From: Haemonchus contortus
Taxonomy: Eukaryota; Nematoda; Chromadorea; Rhabditida; Trichostrongylidae
Length of the DNA: 64,000 nucleotides
Assembly: GCA_000469685.2 (NCBI GenBank)
Contig: LS997567.1
Span: forward strand, 20,519,608-20,583,607
Reading direction: 5' to 3'
Position numbers and translations under genes: made by a program. Shown piece after piece: positions 45,597-57,740 of this stretch. How positions within the stretch are numbered: position 1 is the stretch's first letter; each line of letters starts with the position of its first letter. The notes under the pieces were generated by a model. The model made no database searches and was not told the DNA's origin. It was given only the letters and a program-made list of their open reading frames with translations.

Positions 45597-46429
45597 TTAG
45601 GTTAAATAAAAAGTTTTGATCGGCCCTTCATCCCTTTCTAGATTCTTTCGTAGGACCACTCGGAAGGCTTCATAATGAGATATGGTAGACCTATCTTTAA
45701 ACTGCACTTTTAGGGGGGATATACATGTAAGCATTCTCTTGCAAGTGCTTTGCAAAAATGACTTCAACCCTCATCTGTTGTCCGAAGCTGTCTGAGAGCT
45801 ATCGTCTATCACGAATTACTCTGAGGGCATAATCCACCGACGACTGTCGCAAATATCTGTGGTGCATCCAGAAGAGTAATCGTATCTCAACCCACGGGTG
45901 ACTCATGACGAAACGCCTTCAAGACAAGCAGAGAAGTGGACTACGTTTGAGAAAGGTTTTACTGTGTCGTCGGTGGACATACTCAGGGGCTCTACTTTGG
46001 ATAACTTAACTGAGGGTTCCACCGTGACCGCCGAGATTGACTCTGCTCAGCTACAGAGTTTGGAGGATAATGTTTGAAGAAAGCGTCCGCAGCGTGAAAA
46101 TGTTTGTCTTGTTTGCCTTTTTTACAACAGCGCTCAACCGCATGTGCGAAATTGATTTGCCAGTGAATTGCCGGATTTGGGAGGAAAGTGCTGCCCCATT
46201 CTCCTCATTCACCAGGTCTCGAGCTGTCTGATTACCATTTGTTTCTTGCTCTGAAACATCACCTTCGCGATAGAAATTCAAATGATTGCTCGGAACTCAA
46301 AATGAGATCTCCACATATGCTGGGGACAACGATGGAGACTATATTACTGATTGAAAATCTCTTTGAATGGAAATAAGATTTTACAAAGTGAAGACTGAAA
46401 ACCCGATCAAAACTTCTTACTCAACCTAA
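45597..46429 (+). mobile_element. Short dead mariner element with clean ends
   Basis: The ends TTAGGTTAAATAAAAAGTTT and inverted TTAGGTTGAGTAAGAAGTTT continue to TGATCGG and are flanked by TA (45595-45596 and 46430-46431). The length is 833 bp. Plus-strand translation includes GLRLRKVLLCRRW (about 45940), the K-K-V-L-L-x-x-W block. PHSPHSPGLELSDYHLF (about 46190) has the third catalytic aspartate (SDYH) intact. The N-terminal half is deleted, and stops occur in the core. Confidence 0.85.
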
Positions 46430-46870
46430 TATAATATAACGCGCTGAGTGTGTCTGTTGATTTTTAGTTGTGTATGTGTATGTGTATGTATGTGTGTATG
46501 TTTGACCGGCGGTGCCGAGCTTTTGATACCTTGGATTTTGAGCGTTCAACTTTTGGAGTGGTAGAGGCAGCAGGATAGGGCCACTAATGTGCAGGGCTTG
46601 CCCCGATCACGTGGGCTCGTCGAGGGCAATCATCGTCGCTTCGAGCCTGAGGCGTTCAAGTTTGGAAGTAATGCAGGCGACAGGATCGGTGCGCCAATGT
46701 AGGAGGCAAGACGAGGCCTCGCCTGCTTTAGGAGAAGAGCGTGCGCGTTTTTGTTTTTTCAACCTAATGTATTCAAATTTGAAAGGGATTCATGTGTCCG
46801 AAAGAGAACACTGGTGGTATGTCGCACAGCTGAACCCAGGGAGGGAGGGCAAGGTGGGAAGGTTGAGAAT
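46430..46870. repeat. Minisatellite family B remnant
   Basis: Words such as GAGCGTTCAACTTTTGGAGTGG, GAGGCAGCAGGATAGGGCC and GAGGCGTTCAAGTTTGGAAG.A recur at the 100-120 base spacing of the minisatellite at 56445-57740 (minus orientation). A short TGTATG tract is at 46459-46505. Confidence 0.6.
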
Positions 46871-47989
46871 GCGCGAAATTAACGTAATCTGAACAAATGC
46901 GACAAGACTAGTCTATGATGTGCACTAGAAAGAGGGAAAAACTAATGAGAAAATTTCAGATAGCGTTGCATTGAGAGAAATAGACGGTATTTAGTCTGAG
47001 AAACCACCTGCAGGAAGAGAGTTTTCGTTGAGCGCAGAGTGTTCGAGTTTTGGCACACAAAGGAGGACAACTCGGCATAACCGACTGGCCTTCCTTACAT
47101 ATTGAGTTTAAATTTTCTTGTCGCCCAGAACTTGGGCCAGCGCTTCCTTTTCAGTAGTGCGAAAGGTTTGCGTCGAATTGCAAAAAAAAGGTAGAACGTA
47201 AGGCGTACCAGTATTATCTAGTCTCGCAAAAGCTCAGTAAGCCTCGATATCGTACCGATCGGAGTGAACCCCCTTCCGAACCTTGCTAAACAGCGTCGTT
47301 CATACATTATTCTGCCATTTATGCTGAATTGAGGGATGATTGCCAGTACATCTACGTATAGTACGCCTTGTGTAGCAACACGGTCTTAGCCGTGTTCGAA
47401 GAATTTTGCCTCGCTTTGCGGCAAGTACAATCAAGCCACATCACCACCATCAAGCGGCCGAAGGCCCATCGGGTGAAGAGAACTGTGAAGAGCCACGGAA
47501 GCTTCGTTGCGGAAAGCCCCTCCCTCCCGCTATGGATCCCCAACCGGTTTGGAGGAGGCTGCTTGCCTGAATCTTTGGCAGGTAGGAGTTCAACTTTTGG
47601 ATAAAAGATACCGATTTTGCCTGAAGACGCAGGTAGAATTGGAAGATAGAGTCCTTGTCTCAGCTGCGTTGAGTAGAATTACACTTTCTGTTTCCTACCA
47701 GGCGTCTGTATGCATACGTATGAAGTTTGCGGTTGGTATCCCGCACTTCGGCCCAGCCGAAAGTTTGCACTAAAGTGACTAACAAGCGATCTGAGAGGCT
47801 ATTCGGGGCTGACTCCAAACAATACACCTCGTTTTCCTGAAGCTGAGGGAGCAGCCAATACGGCAGCATTGAGTGATCACCCGGGAAGGTTGCTAGATTT
47901 TCCAGAGCATCCGCAATGTCCGCCGGGGCCTCTCCAAATGAATGACCAACATAACATGCCTCAATCGTCGTGAGGGAGCAATTGCTGCG
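46871..47989. other. No gene; possible RTE scrap
   Basis: The minus-strand frame around 47360-47420 reads SSNTAKTVLLHK, which recalls the RTE block S-K-T-V-L-L-Y-K-K-G, but the flanks do not align well. Nothing else recognised. Confidence 0.35.
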
Positions 47990-48950
47990 CCTTGAAGATA
48001 ACGGAGAAGGTCAACTACAAGTTCAACTTTGATCTCCCCAACAGCACTTCTACCTGCCTACTTACCATGTTATTCGGGACGAATCAATCGTCCCTTAAGT
48101 TCTCCTTTCCCGAGCCTGAAAGCTAAAGGTTTCAATAGGACCAGAGCGGAGCGTCTTGCAGTTCCCCTCGAAGTGTAAAGTATCCACTTCATAGAAACTA
48201 CATATAATAGTAATAATGTGTTGCTGTATAAAAAAAGAGACTTATACAAATTCGGTAAGTTCTCAGTCTACTTGGATTCTGTACTTAATGAACTCTTCAC
48301 AACAGTCATCCTCGTGGGGCTCAGCTGCACAACATCGGTTGGAGAACAGTCATGGGAGCAAATAGTGTTCTGTAGAGAATTGATTACGATCGATCATATC
48401 CATACGATCTCGAAATCCACTGAAGTACCGCGAGGGTACAAGACGCCTCCACGTCATACTTTCACTGGCTTTGATGCCGTCGGACAGAAGCGGTAATTGA
48501 AGCCTTGGGCAACCAGGGTAAATATCAATTGTAAGAGCCCACTCCGTTGAACCTACTCCAATTTCACGATCAGGATGTCACCATCTACAAGGACGTAACC
48601 GTTGATGTGAAGGAGATTTGGCACGGAGACATCCCTGGCCCAAACTTTTCAGCGTCGAGAACACCATACGGAGTGTGAGGAACTAGAAATAAAGGTTGCG
48701 GCTTGCTTACTTGCTTAATCTCCGCTTTGCAGATACCGTGTTTTTAACACCAGTCGTCCAGGAACAGACACGAGAGCTGGACTATTTTTACAACATTTGT
48801 GGAAAGGTCGGATTGCGACCAAAAATAACGAGGACGAACAGACTCGCTCCTCATTTACTTACACGTTCAACGGTGCGACCACCTTGGGATGGTCTAGCTA
48901 CGCCTACGTAGGTCAAGAAGTCGATATGGTGAAAGATTACCTTCAGATTC
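47990..48950 (+). pseudogene. RTE-type reverse transcriptase relic
   Basis: In order: a degraded E-K-x-x-Y-x-F block (about 48005), VLLYKKRDLYKFGKFS (48225), ITIDHIHTISKSTEVPRGYK (about 48385), FTGFDAV (the F-x-D-x-x-K-A-F-D block, reduced), DVTIYKDVTVDVKEIW (about 48570) and NLRFADTVFLTPVVQEQTRE (about 48715, palm with F-A-D-T for F-A-D-D). A C-terminal YVGQEVDMVKD is near 48910. It is the same family as 54060-55550 and covers the palm that the other copy has lost. Confidence 0.75.
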
Positions 48951-48969
48951 ACACAAACGCGCCGCATGG

Positions 48970-49200
48970 GGAGTTCGTACATGTTTGTAGTTGTGCACAA
49001 TTCTTCATCGACGTGATGGCACGTCGGATCTTGAATGAAAGAACTAAAGGAACGAGGTATCCATTCTGCCTGAGGCAGTAGGTGGGGAGGTAGACGCTTC
49101 TGTTGAAAAGATTCGAATAGTAGTCGTAGATGCTCCCTCCACTGCCCATCAAAACTCGATGACTGTTCCATTCAAGCTTCCAAATCTAGTCATCTTGGTC
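48970..49200 (-). pseudogene. RTE fragment, tail to tail with the previous one
   Basis: Minus strand: SIYDYYSNLFNRSVYLPTY, then CLRQNGYLVPLVLSFKIRRA and ITSMKNCAQ. This matches the segment just before and at the start of the RTE reverse transcriptase (compare 54670-54810). It converges on the plus-strand copy ending at about 48950. Confidence 0.75.
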
Positions 49201-50255
49201 TTGTAACTAGCGGAACTTTGCACACTGCATTGCATTTCACATTGCATGTATTGCACATGATCCTCTCATCCCTGGCCGCTCAGATAGATTTGCTGTTCTT
49301 CACACTCTGCGATTCCCCTGCAGAAGTACTTAGACAGCAGTAGAACAGGGGATCAAATGAAGACAGATGTGCTTGGCTAAGGAATTGTGTATTATTAGTC
49401 GAGTTCCAGCTTATCAGAACCAGAGCGGACAAAAAATGTGGGCATGAAAACATTTCAGAAAAGGGATGAGATAGTTTTCATTGAGGATTTTCTCCACGAC
49501 AAACGTCAAGAAAGAAATGGTTGAAGGCTCGTGTGATGCTGGCATTGCATATAAAGTGCCACAGCCTCTACAAAATATATCTACCGAAATGGCGACTACG
49601 GAGAAAGGAGTATACAATTTCTACATTAATGCGGGTTTTCAGGGCATAGCCGGTCGTTTATACCTAGAAACGTATAAGAACCTTCTCCTAGGAACGTCCT
49701 CGTGGACTCGTGTAATATTAACGTCCGCTATTTTCTGAGTTTATGTAACGATTTTAAGGGATTGGAAGCTGCCAATGAGCAAAACAATTCCAAAAACGGA
49801 TAGCGGTAGTAAAATAATAGGAAAGTAATGCGAAATGAGAGGTTCTCGTTCTATATGAAGGATAGGAGTTTTCTAAAAACTGCTTTATGTCTAGACAAAA
49901 ATGACAAGAGTAAAAATACCTCTGATTAACGACTTCAGAGAAATACTGTGGACGAGTATGACCATTAACAGAGGAATGTGCACAAGATCGGGACTTTGAA
50001 GGAAATCACAAAACTTGCTAAGAGAAACACCGTCATTGGGAAGCTCATGAAATTACTTCGAAATCAAAGAGATACTTGATGGGAACAAGTAAGATACGTC
50101 GAATGCACTTAGCGCACTCTCTCCATGATATTAGCGGAGCCATTTTCGTGAGCTCTAGAACCGTTACATATTTGTATCATCCTTCCACACGAAGCTTGAT
50201 GTATGTCTTCCGGCCGTTATAACAAAGATTCTGTTGCTTATACTTCCTTGTGAGT
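49201..50255. other. No gene recognised
   Basis: The frame 49481-49738 (plus, 85 codons) shows no known domain. No repeats noticed. Confidence 0.45.
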
Positions 50256-50545
50256 GCGATGTGTGTATGCATGCGTGAATGTATTTATGTGTTTATGTGT
50301 GCAAGTGTGTATGCGCGTATGTATGTGTATGTGTGTATGTTTGTGTGTGTATGTATGTATGTGTGTCTGTGCATGTGTGTACGTGTGAATGTCTGCATGT
50401 GTGTATATGTGTATGTGTGTATGTGTGTACGCGAGTACATAAGGCGTGTGGTTATGTGTATGTGTGTAAGTGCGTGTGTGTGTGCATGTACATGTTTATG
50501 TGTACACGTATTTTTGTATAAGTGGATGTGCGTGTGGGTGTTCAC
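50256..50545. repeat. Degenerate TGTG/TGTATG tract
   Basis: About 290 bases of alternating purine-pyrimidine sequence built from TGTGTATG-type units with many substitutions. It is open in several frames on both strands for that reason only. Such tracts can adopt Z-DNA. Confidence 0.9.
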
Positions 50546-52129
50546 TTGTGACGGAAACTAAAGATGGATGGCAGAAGTGGACTACACCCACGAAGAGCGG
50601 AACGTGCGCAAAATCTGCTTTAATGAATTCACATCGTTCGAACTTGTAAATGCTACAGACGACCGGGACACTGATAGTAGGTCGTGGGACTAACACCGCC
50701 TACGAGGGATCAAAGCGTACACGAATAATCGTAACCGAAGTAGAAATATGCAATCGAAATGAGCCAAGTAGAGATTGAGCAAAGTTACAGAAGGTCGCAC
50801 AGGTTGAGGGTACTCGGCCGGTAGGGAAACCATTAAAATGGGCTATGATGCTATTACGCCCTGTTAATTCAGTTCTACATCCCTACTCGATTTATATTGG
50901 TCCCTCGCGTATGACATGATATTCACAGACAACATTGCATATTCATTGCATTAGATACTCATTGCAGGTGACAACAAGGCATTCGAATCTCAATGCAAAA
51001 TGAAGTAGAGCCTCGCGTGAGCCGAGCGATCCGGTCAGTATACGTGAACGACACACAGGGCGGTATTTTTCAAAAGTCATGTTTTGAGAGCACCTCAGCA
51101 ATTATGTCGCAGACTATATTCCTACTAGCCAGTACCGAAGTCGTACTAAACATTCACTAGTGACAGGAACTCATTCCTGAGAATTAACTGAACTGACCAT
51201 GACTAAACCACGTAGGATGCTGGATGATCTTATCGTACGTGTGAATGCTGTTGAAGGTGTACAACAAAAATTCACATCTCGTGTGTTGGAGCTTACCCTC
51301 TCAAATCAACAATAACTTTCTGTGCGAAAAAGCGTTATTACGCGGGCAGTTGCGAAGAGGAGCTCTTTCGCGAAACAGTTCACATGATCGAGTAATTCGG
51401 ATGTTTTAAGGCTCTCTCGATATTTTCGGTCTCTCGCTTGAAAACGATTCCATGTTTGACGAGCACAACGGACTCGAATGTCCACAGTTAGAATCGTCAC
51501 TTCAAGCGCTTTCGATATTCAGCATGATTCCTCAGCTAAAACTCCAGTTAAATATGGACTGCGCCTTAGGAACAATAAAATCGCTCAAATGCTTGCATAT
51601 CTCCATATTCCTAGAATTAATTTATGATCTTCTCTATAAAAAAACTATAGGCTTAGGTGCTCACCTGAATGCCAGTGCAGTAAACCTCGCCACATTATAC
51701 AAGGGATGTAGAAGCAAAGTGCTTCCAATGCAAGCACAAATGGGACCCATTGATAGTAGCTGATTTGACGGGCTCTGAAATGAAGAAAGAGAAAAGTCAC
51801 AATCAGGTATTCGAAATCAGGGTAACAACAGTCGCGTTATATATGTGTTCGATAAGGGTTCGATCTTGTTGTCCACTGTCTCCTTAAAGCAATGAACTTA
51901 ATAAGAAGCCCCTCATTTCCAGGAGATTACCTGAGCCTTATTCACAAAGCGAGTGATAACATTACACTCAAAAAAAATCTGCTAAAGACACGTGAAATAA
52001 TTTTTGCGATAACGTAGTTAAGTTTTTCTAGTTTCGCAGTGAACTTCACTGTCAGCATTTGATTGATTGGAAAAAATGAAACAGTGAAAACTATTTCTTT
52101 TCCTCAATTCATTCCTCTGAACCTGAAGG
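50546..52129. other. No gene recognised; one repeat tail
   Basis: Bases 50995-51045 hold a decayed copy of the hairpin tail seen at 32690-32768. The frame 51452-51763 (103 codons) is unassigned. Nothing else recognised. Confidence 0.45.
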
Positions 52130-52400
52130 GCCCCCAACACGGCAGCGTTGGGAAGGAAGGCTCGGGAAAAGCTGCGAAAATCTCAAGACTATGACAGGCC
52201 GACTAAAAGGAGGACGACGAAGACGACGATTTGTACTTTCAATGCACGAACGTATGCATCGGAAGCGTGCATCGAAGATCTGACGCCGCAAGCCAGGAAG
52301 ATCAAGAACGACGTCATCGGATTAACCGCGACGAGCAAGCACTGCCCGTTGCCCGCCATTTTCGAAACCGGAGGACTGTTCCTTGTAACGTAAGACAGCA
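52130..52400 (+). pseudogene. RTE endonuclease, N-terminal fragment
   Basis: KRRTTKTTICTFNARTYASE (about 52206) then ACIEDLTPQARKIKNDVIGL and a T-x-T-x-K block match the start of RTE-type apurinic endonuclease domains, including the N-A-R-T metal-site motif. Here L-T-E-T has become L-T-A-T, losing the catalytic glutamate. It stops at 52391. The endonuclease end resumes only at about 54100. Confidence 0.75.
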
Positions 52401-52879
52401 GTTCAGCTCATAGTTTCAGAAGCCCTTTCATTTACGATGGACATGGGAAACGCCTGGTGGACAGTTCTATAATCATTACTATGTATAAGGCGCTCTGTCT
52501 GCTTGTTTGTACGGAAATTCGATATAACCTGAAGAAACACCTGGAAAAGTCGGGTCAAGTTTGGAATGGGTTTAGCATGGGGTAAGTGCTACAGAGCACA
52601 TGTCAGCCTAGCAGAGCTACGCCTCCAAGGGGAATTGGGCAGGGACATGGGCAAATTCTTCTTATTTGGTCTCATAACAGTCCAGACGCCGGAAAAAAGT
52701 GCGCAAGGGTGAGGGATGGGTTAACAATTAAAATAGAGGAAACTCACCGGCGGTGGGCGGAGCGTCCTAGCAGTGGACGGTACTTTCCACAGAGATTCAT
52801 AGCTCGATTCAGCAATGGCGTCGAGGCCAGGAAAAAAAAATAAAAAGAGTGAGGAAGGCCTTATGCGTGCTGGGCATGC
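52401..52879. other. No gene recognised
   Basis: GC-rich with scraps of minisatellite words (GGGATGGG, GGCGGTGGGCGGAGC at about 52750). It interrupts the RTE endonuclease. Confidence 0.5.
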
Positions 52880-53450
52880 GTAAGCTTAGCGAAGCCCCGC
52901 CTACGATGGGCGGGGCGTGCGTTGAGGTGAAAACTCCTTTTCAAAAATGACTGTAACTTTGTTCAGAAACGTTCTAGAAAGCGGAAAAAATGTGATTAGA
53001 GGTAATGGAACAAATTTGATCAAAAGCCCGAAGTGGGCGGGGTTGGCACCAAAGTGGGCGGGTCTTAGTTCAAATTCATAACTCTGTTCAAAAACGTTCC
53101 AGAACGGGGGAAAAAGTGGTTAGAGGTAATGGAATAAACGTGGTCAAATCCCCGAAGTGGGCGGGATTTGCACCAAGGTGGGCGGGGCTCAGATCAAAAA
53201 CTTATGACTCTATTTAGGAACGTTGCGGGATGCTGGAAAGAGGTGGTAAGGTGTAAAAGAACAAATGTGGTCAGATCTCGCAAGTGGGCGGGGCTTACAT
53301 CAAAATTATGAAGTCTCTTCAGATGCGTTTAGAACGCAAGAGGTGTCTGGAGGTAGTAAAAGTAATGTGATTCGAAGCTCGAAGTGGGTGGGGTTTGCAA
53401 AGAGGAGGGAGGGGGGCGGGGTTGAGATCAAGAATTTATACATCTGTTCT
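52880..53450. repeat. Minisatellite family A, about 125 bp unit
   Basis: Four to five tandem units. AACGTTCTAGAA/AACGTTCCAGAA landmarks fall near 52969, 53093 and 53219, about 125 bases apart. Each unit contains CGAAGTGGGCGGGGTTTGCACCAA.GTGGGCGGG. Diverged units of the same family lie at 9240-9610. It sits within RTE sequence, so it expanded in or jumped into a dead element. Confidence 0.85.
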
Positions 53451-54059
53451 TCACACTAAGCTGACCATATCGAAGTACAACCAGGAGATATCATTGAACT
53501 CTTTCAAAAATTGGGCTAAAAATTTTCTAAAGGTTAGTATCCATGGTTCCACACAGTAGTCCCTTCTACACAAGAGCAAATGCACTGCGTTAACTTCAGA
53601 CCACATGAAATGAATTCTACGATAACCCCGGCCACACAGGTGCATACCCTGTAGAGACGTACAAACCCTACAGCCACCCAAAGGGGCTGTCCTTTCGAAG
53701 TTAGTGTTCATGGCCACACACAGCCCAGACCAAAATATTTGTTAATTAAGATCAGAAAAGGTTGACGTTATTGCTTGTTCAATTTCCGTTGCTCTTGCTG
53801 AAGAATATTGTGTATGCAGAAGTGTTGCTTTGATAAATTACATGTTTCAAAATCAAGTGTTATATATACCATGCTGATACTCCTGCCGAGCTGGACAAAC
53901 TTTACACAAACACCCTACAACTGCTTGCCGGTCAGTCCGAACTTTCGTGATCTAGCGAAAAAATTTCATGCTTCCCATGAGACAAAAAAAATAGTGACCG
54001 CTACAGAAGTGTAAGGGAAGAGGCTCAGATGATAGAGGTCTATAGTGAGAAGTTCATGT
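53451..54059. other. No gene recognised
   Basis: The minus-strand frame 53451-53717 has no recognised domain. This is part of the insertion that splits the RTE endonuclease. Confidence 0.5.
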
Positions 54060-55550
54060 GTGCGTCCCTCATGGCTAGAGCTCCCAGCGCACCCGATAGC
54101 GTGCGTTGCCGCCTGGAGAAGTATATCACATCATCGTCAAGCGAAAGTTTAGCCTGACAGACGTCGCTGTTGTTCCAAAGTTCTACACGGGATCAGACAG
54201 TCATCTCCGCGCTAGATCTCGCTTTTCAATGTGTGCGGCGAGAGCTGCGAAGTTCAGGAAACGAAGACCCAAGACTGTTGTCAATTGGGATAACTTCGTT
54301 TCATTGGCGAGATTGTGGAAAGATTCCATCAGCGACAACTCGATGAAGAATACGACCGGCTCGTCGAACAGACTGAGAGTCTCAAGGATGACAAGAAACG
54401 ACTCTCATCGAAACCCTTGAAATGATACGCCAGCGTGGAATCGCGCGAGCTACAGGCAATCATCAACAAACGTCCGAACCGGCGAAGCTATGCAGAGAAG
54501 CGACAAAGGACGATCTGAAAGAGTGAAGAGCAGCAGTTACGGACGAAGCCCTCGAGGCTTGAAAGAGCATTCACAAAGCCCGACGGAGTTTCGCCAATTA
54601 CAAGACCAAATGACATCACTTCGTCGACCTGTCGGACCATTACTGCATCGAAGGGCAATGGAGAAGGTCATCTACGACTTCTAATCGGATCTCTTCGACA
54701 GCCACGTCTACTTGCCTACTCACCATCTTAGGCAAGACGAATATATCGCTCCTTCGGTTCTCCCTTCCGAAATACGACATGCCATCACGTCGATGAAGAA
54801 TTGTAGGGCGCCCGGTCCCGATAGGATCAAACCAGAACGTCTGAAGAGTCTTCCACCACTCATCGTCAGAGCTCTGGCTAGGCTCTTCACGCGGTATCTG
54901 TCGGAGTGCAAAGTGCCCACGTCGTGGATAACTAGCAAGACTGTGTTGCTGTATAAAAAGGGAGATCCAAACGACATTGGCGATTATCGCCCGATTTGCT
55001 CGCTGTCTGTAATCTACAAGCTTTTCACACGAGTCTTCCTTAACAGGATTGGCAGAATATTAGATGAAGGACAGCCATGCGAGCAAGCAGGGTTCCGGAG
55101 AGAGTTCAGTACAATTGATCACATCCACACCGTTACAAGACTCATTGAAGTATCGCGGAAATACAAAATGCCGTTATGTCTTACGTTCATCGAGTTGACG
55201 AAAGCCTTTGATACCGTAGAGGCAGAAGCGGTAATTAAAGCTCTGGGCAACCAGGATGCCCCTACTCAACACGTGAGGATGTTACATGAGTTCTACAACA
55301 ACGAGTCGACGGCCGCTACCTACATTATCTCAGCTTTCCAGATGACATCGTGCTCATAACACCGAACATCGAGCATGCGCAACGAATGCTGGCCGAGTTT
55401 GACAGTGCTTGTGGAAGGATCGGCTTGAGACCGAACTTAGCGAAGACGATGTTCATGAAAAACGGATTGGTACCTGATGCCTCCTGAACGGAACGAATAT
55501 CTCCGAATGCTCTCGCTATGAGTATCTAGTTATCTGTGCATGTACATGTT
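54060..55550 (+). pseudogene. RTE retrotransposon, endonuclease end and reverse transcriptase
   Basis: HIIVKRKFSLTDVAVVPKFY (54124) with GSDSHLRAR is the endonuclease end (the usual S-D-H). A spacer follows, then YDF, AITSMKNCRAPGPDRIKPER (54787), TRYLSECKVPTSWITSKTVL and the K-K-G-D-P block. NDIGDYRPICSLSVIYKLFT, then ILDEGQPCEQAGFRREFSTI and LTFIELTKAFDTVEAEAV follow, where the first catalytic Asp (F-I-D-L) is Glu here. About 35-60 residues including the G-V-R-Q-G-D block are deleted near 55310. The palm then reads SFPDDIVLITPNIEHAQRML (about 55345), with A replaced by P. It is the best-preserved RTE copy, yet non-functional. Confidence 0.9.
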
Positions 55551-56444
55551 AAAGGTGCGAAGCCAACACAACCCCCGGAAATGCTTTTAATAGAACTGCT
55601 GAGTATGGCTTCCGTTTCCATGGTAGGAATGCAACTCTCTCATGCCCACGATTTGCTATCCTTGATTCATCTTTAATGAAGACAGGAGTCATCCCGAACA
55701 GGGAAAAATCGAGGCTATTTATCAGATGCAAGTGCCAGATAGCAGCGAAGCTTCTTCCGTTATCGGGTGTGAATCATCATTTAATATCATTTGTGGACGA
55801 GGTGCGCCAAATCCGCGTCGAACTCTATGAATCCTTCAAATCTACTTCTGACACATTTTAACCTTTGCATGGAAATAATACCTGCTGCTGAAACATCGCA
55901 TTACGCAATCGAAGCCGTAGTCCTTCTCAAGGTGCCCTATAGTACAGAAACCCATTTGTAACATGCCAGTAGAAGCCCATTGCTTCTAAGAACAGTTACG
56001 ATTGAGTCACAAAGGTGGAACCGCACTAATATTCGCTGCCTACAAATTTCATCGAGATATCATAAGATGAGAATCCAAGGCTATTAGCGGTCGGATAATT
56101 TGCCGAAAATGATATCGAGGCGAAGAGTAACGGTGATCTTCAGTGGGTCACAATTTTTGCTGGGTAGCGGCCGTAATCCAACAGCAAGAAATCAAGGAAT
56201 CCTGGTTTAACATCATTATCTACCCTCTATCGATTCTTATAACTGCACATACACTTGTCGAATGAAACAAATCGAAGAGTCAAGTCAAGGCTTAATCGTA
56301 AATGACAAAGGCGTTAAAGTTTTATTGGTGACTGGCCTTTATTTCTAACAATAAGGCCTCTTTTCTCGACAGTGTTCCTGTCCTTCCTCCACCCCTACCT
56401 ATTCTTTGAAGTTGTCCATTCCTCAGTAAAAAAGAGTCAGGAAT
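55551..56444. other. No gene recognised
   Basis: The expected RTE C-terminus is absent. No other family recognised. Confidence 0.5.
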
Positions 56445-57740
56445 TCCTGCTCGAAAACTCATTCCGCGCGAACCCTGCCTCCTGTGGGCGAAGTCCGGAC
56501 TGCCACCCACCATAAGTGTTCCCATCCTGCCGTCTGTACTCTACCGAATTTGAACGATATAGTTTCAAACTGACATTTTTCGCGCAAACCCCCAACCCTG
56601 TAGGCAAAGTCCGGTCGGTCCTGCCAAACACTACATATACAGTGCGCTCAAAAGTATTCGGTCAAGTGCTTCTTCACTGGTACTTTTCCGTCGTAACTTC
56701 CTTCCCATTGGATCTAGTCATGTAAAATCTCAATATGTTAAGCATGGATGTGATGTAAATATTTACCTTCATCAACCTGCAATATGTTCGCGGTCCAGAT
56801 ATCCCAAAGACCTCGAATTCAAAATTAATCGGAAATACGGATGATGGTCCTCCTAGAACTCCTTCCCTTTTTACCATGTCTAAAGTGAACGAGCGCTACT
56901 GCCGAACAGAGAAGAGCAAAAAAACGCACAAGAAGTGCGAATAATTGCTGACACCTTTAGCTTTGATATTGCTACCCTGAAAACACTTTGCTCTTCGTTA
57001 TGTGGATGCTGGTGTTTTGCAGTCAAATACAGTTGGATAGTGTGAAACATGCTCTAGTTGAACATATAAAAATTTTGAGCGATTTGCTCCACTGCGGAAA
57101 AAGTTACGACCGAAAAAGCTTTGACCGAATACTTTCGAGCGCTACTGTAAGTGTTTCCATTCCGCTGCCCGCATGTCTACCGAACTTGAATAGTTGCGGA
57201 CTGACGATTTCCGTGCAAACCCCGAACCCTGTAGGCGAAGTCCGGTATTGATAAGCGCCATGACTGTGCTCCCGTCGTGCTGCCTGTAATCCTACTAAAT
57301 TCGAACGCTCCAGCATCAAGCCAACATTTTTCACGCAAACCCTGCCACCTAAAGGCAGAGTCCGGTCCTGCCACCCACATAACTGTGCTCCCATCCTAAT
57401 GTCTGTACTCCTACCAAATTTGAATGCATTAATTCCAAACTGACAATTTTCGCGCAAATCTCGCCACCTGTGGGCGGAGTCCAGCCCAGCCAAACACTAT
57501 AAGTATTCCCATTCTGCTGTCCGCACTCCCAGCAAACTTGAATAGCTTCAAATTGGCCTTTTTCGGCGCGAACGCGCAAACTTCGCCTGTGTAGGAGGAC
57601 TCCAGTACTGCCACCCATCGCAAGTGTTCCCACCCTGCCGGCTGTACTCCTACCAAATTTGAACGCTTCAGGTTCAGATCGGCACATTCGCACAAATCCC
57701 GCCATCTGTAGGCGGAGTACGGTCATGCCAACTTATGAGT
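56445..57740. repeat. Minisatellite family B, about 120 bp unit, split by a MITE
   Basis: About seven units. The landmark CTGTACTCCTACCAAATTTGAA recurs at 57402, 57522 and 57642, a 120 bp period, with earlier units near 56531, 57170 and 57286. Each unit includes CGCAAA.CC.GCC.CCTGT.GGCGAGTCCGG and CTGCCACCCA...AAGTGTTCCCATCCTGC. Diverged units on the other strand occur at 11090-11230, 12140-12460 and 46540-46870. Confidence 0.85.
56640..57147. mobile_element. MITE with CAGTAGCGCTCAAAA-type ends, copy 2
   Basis: The ends CAGTGCGCTCAAAAGTATTC and inverted CAGTAGCGCTCGAAAGTATTC are flanked by TA (56638-56639 and 57148-57149). The 508 bp interior matches 8292-8820. Removing it restores the minisatellite period, so it inserted into an existing array. 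Confidence 0.85.

Noticed and set aside
47300..47560. RTE fragment on the minus strand
   Set aside because: One short match (TAKTVLLHK) without supporting neighbours in order; left as a remark only.
50250..50561. Cysteine- and valine-rich frame of 103 codons
   Set aside because: By-product of a TGTG/TGTATG tract, open on both strands.
52880..53450. CRISPR-like array
   Set aside because: Whole 125 bp units repeat without unique spacers, and the genome is eukaryotic; it is a minisatellite.
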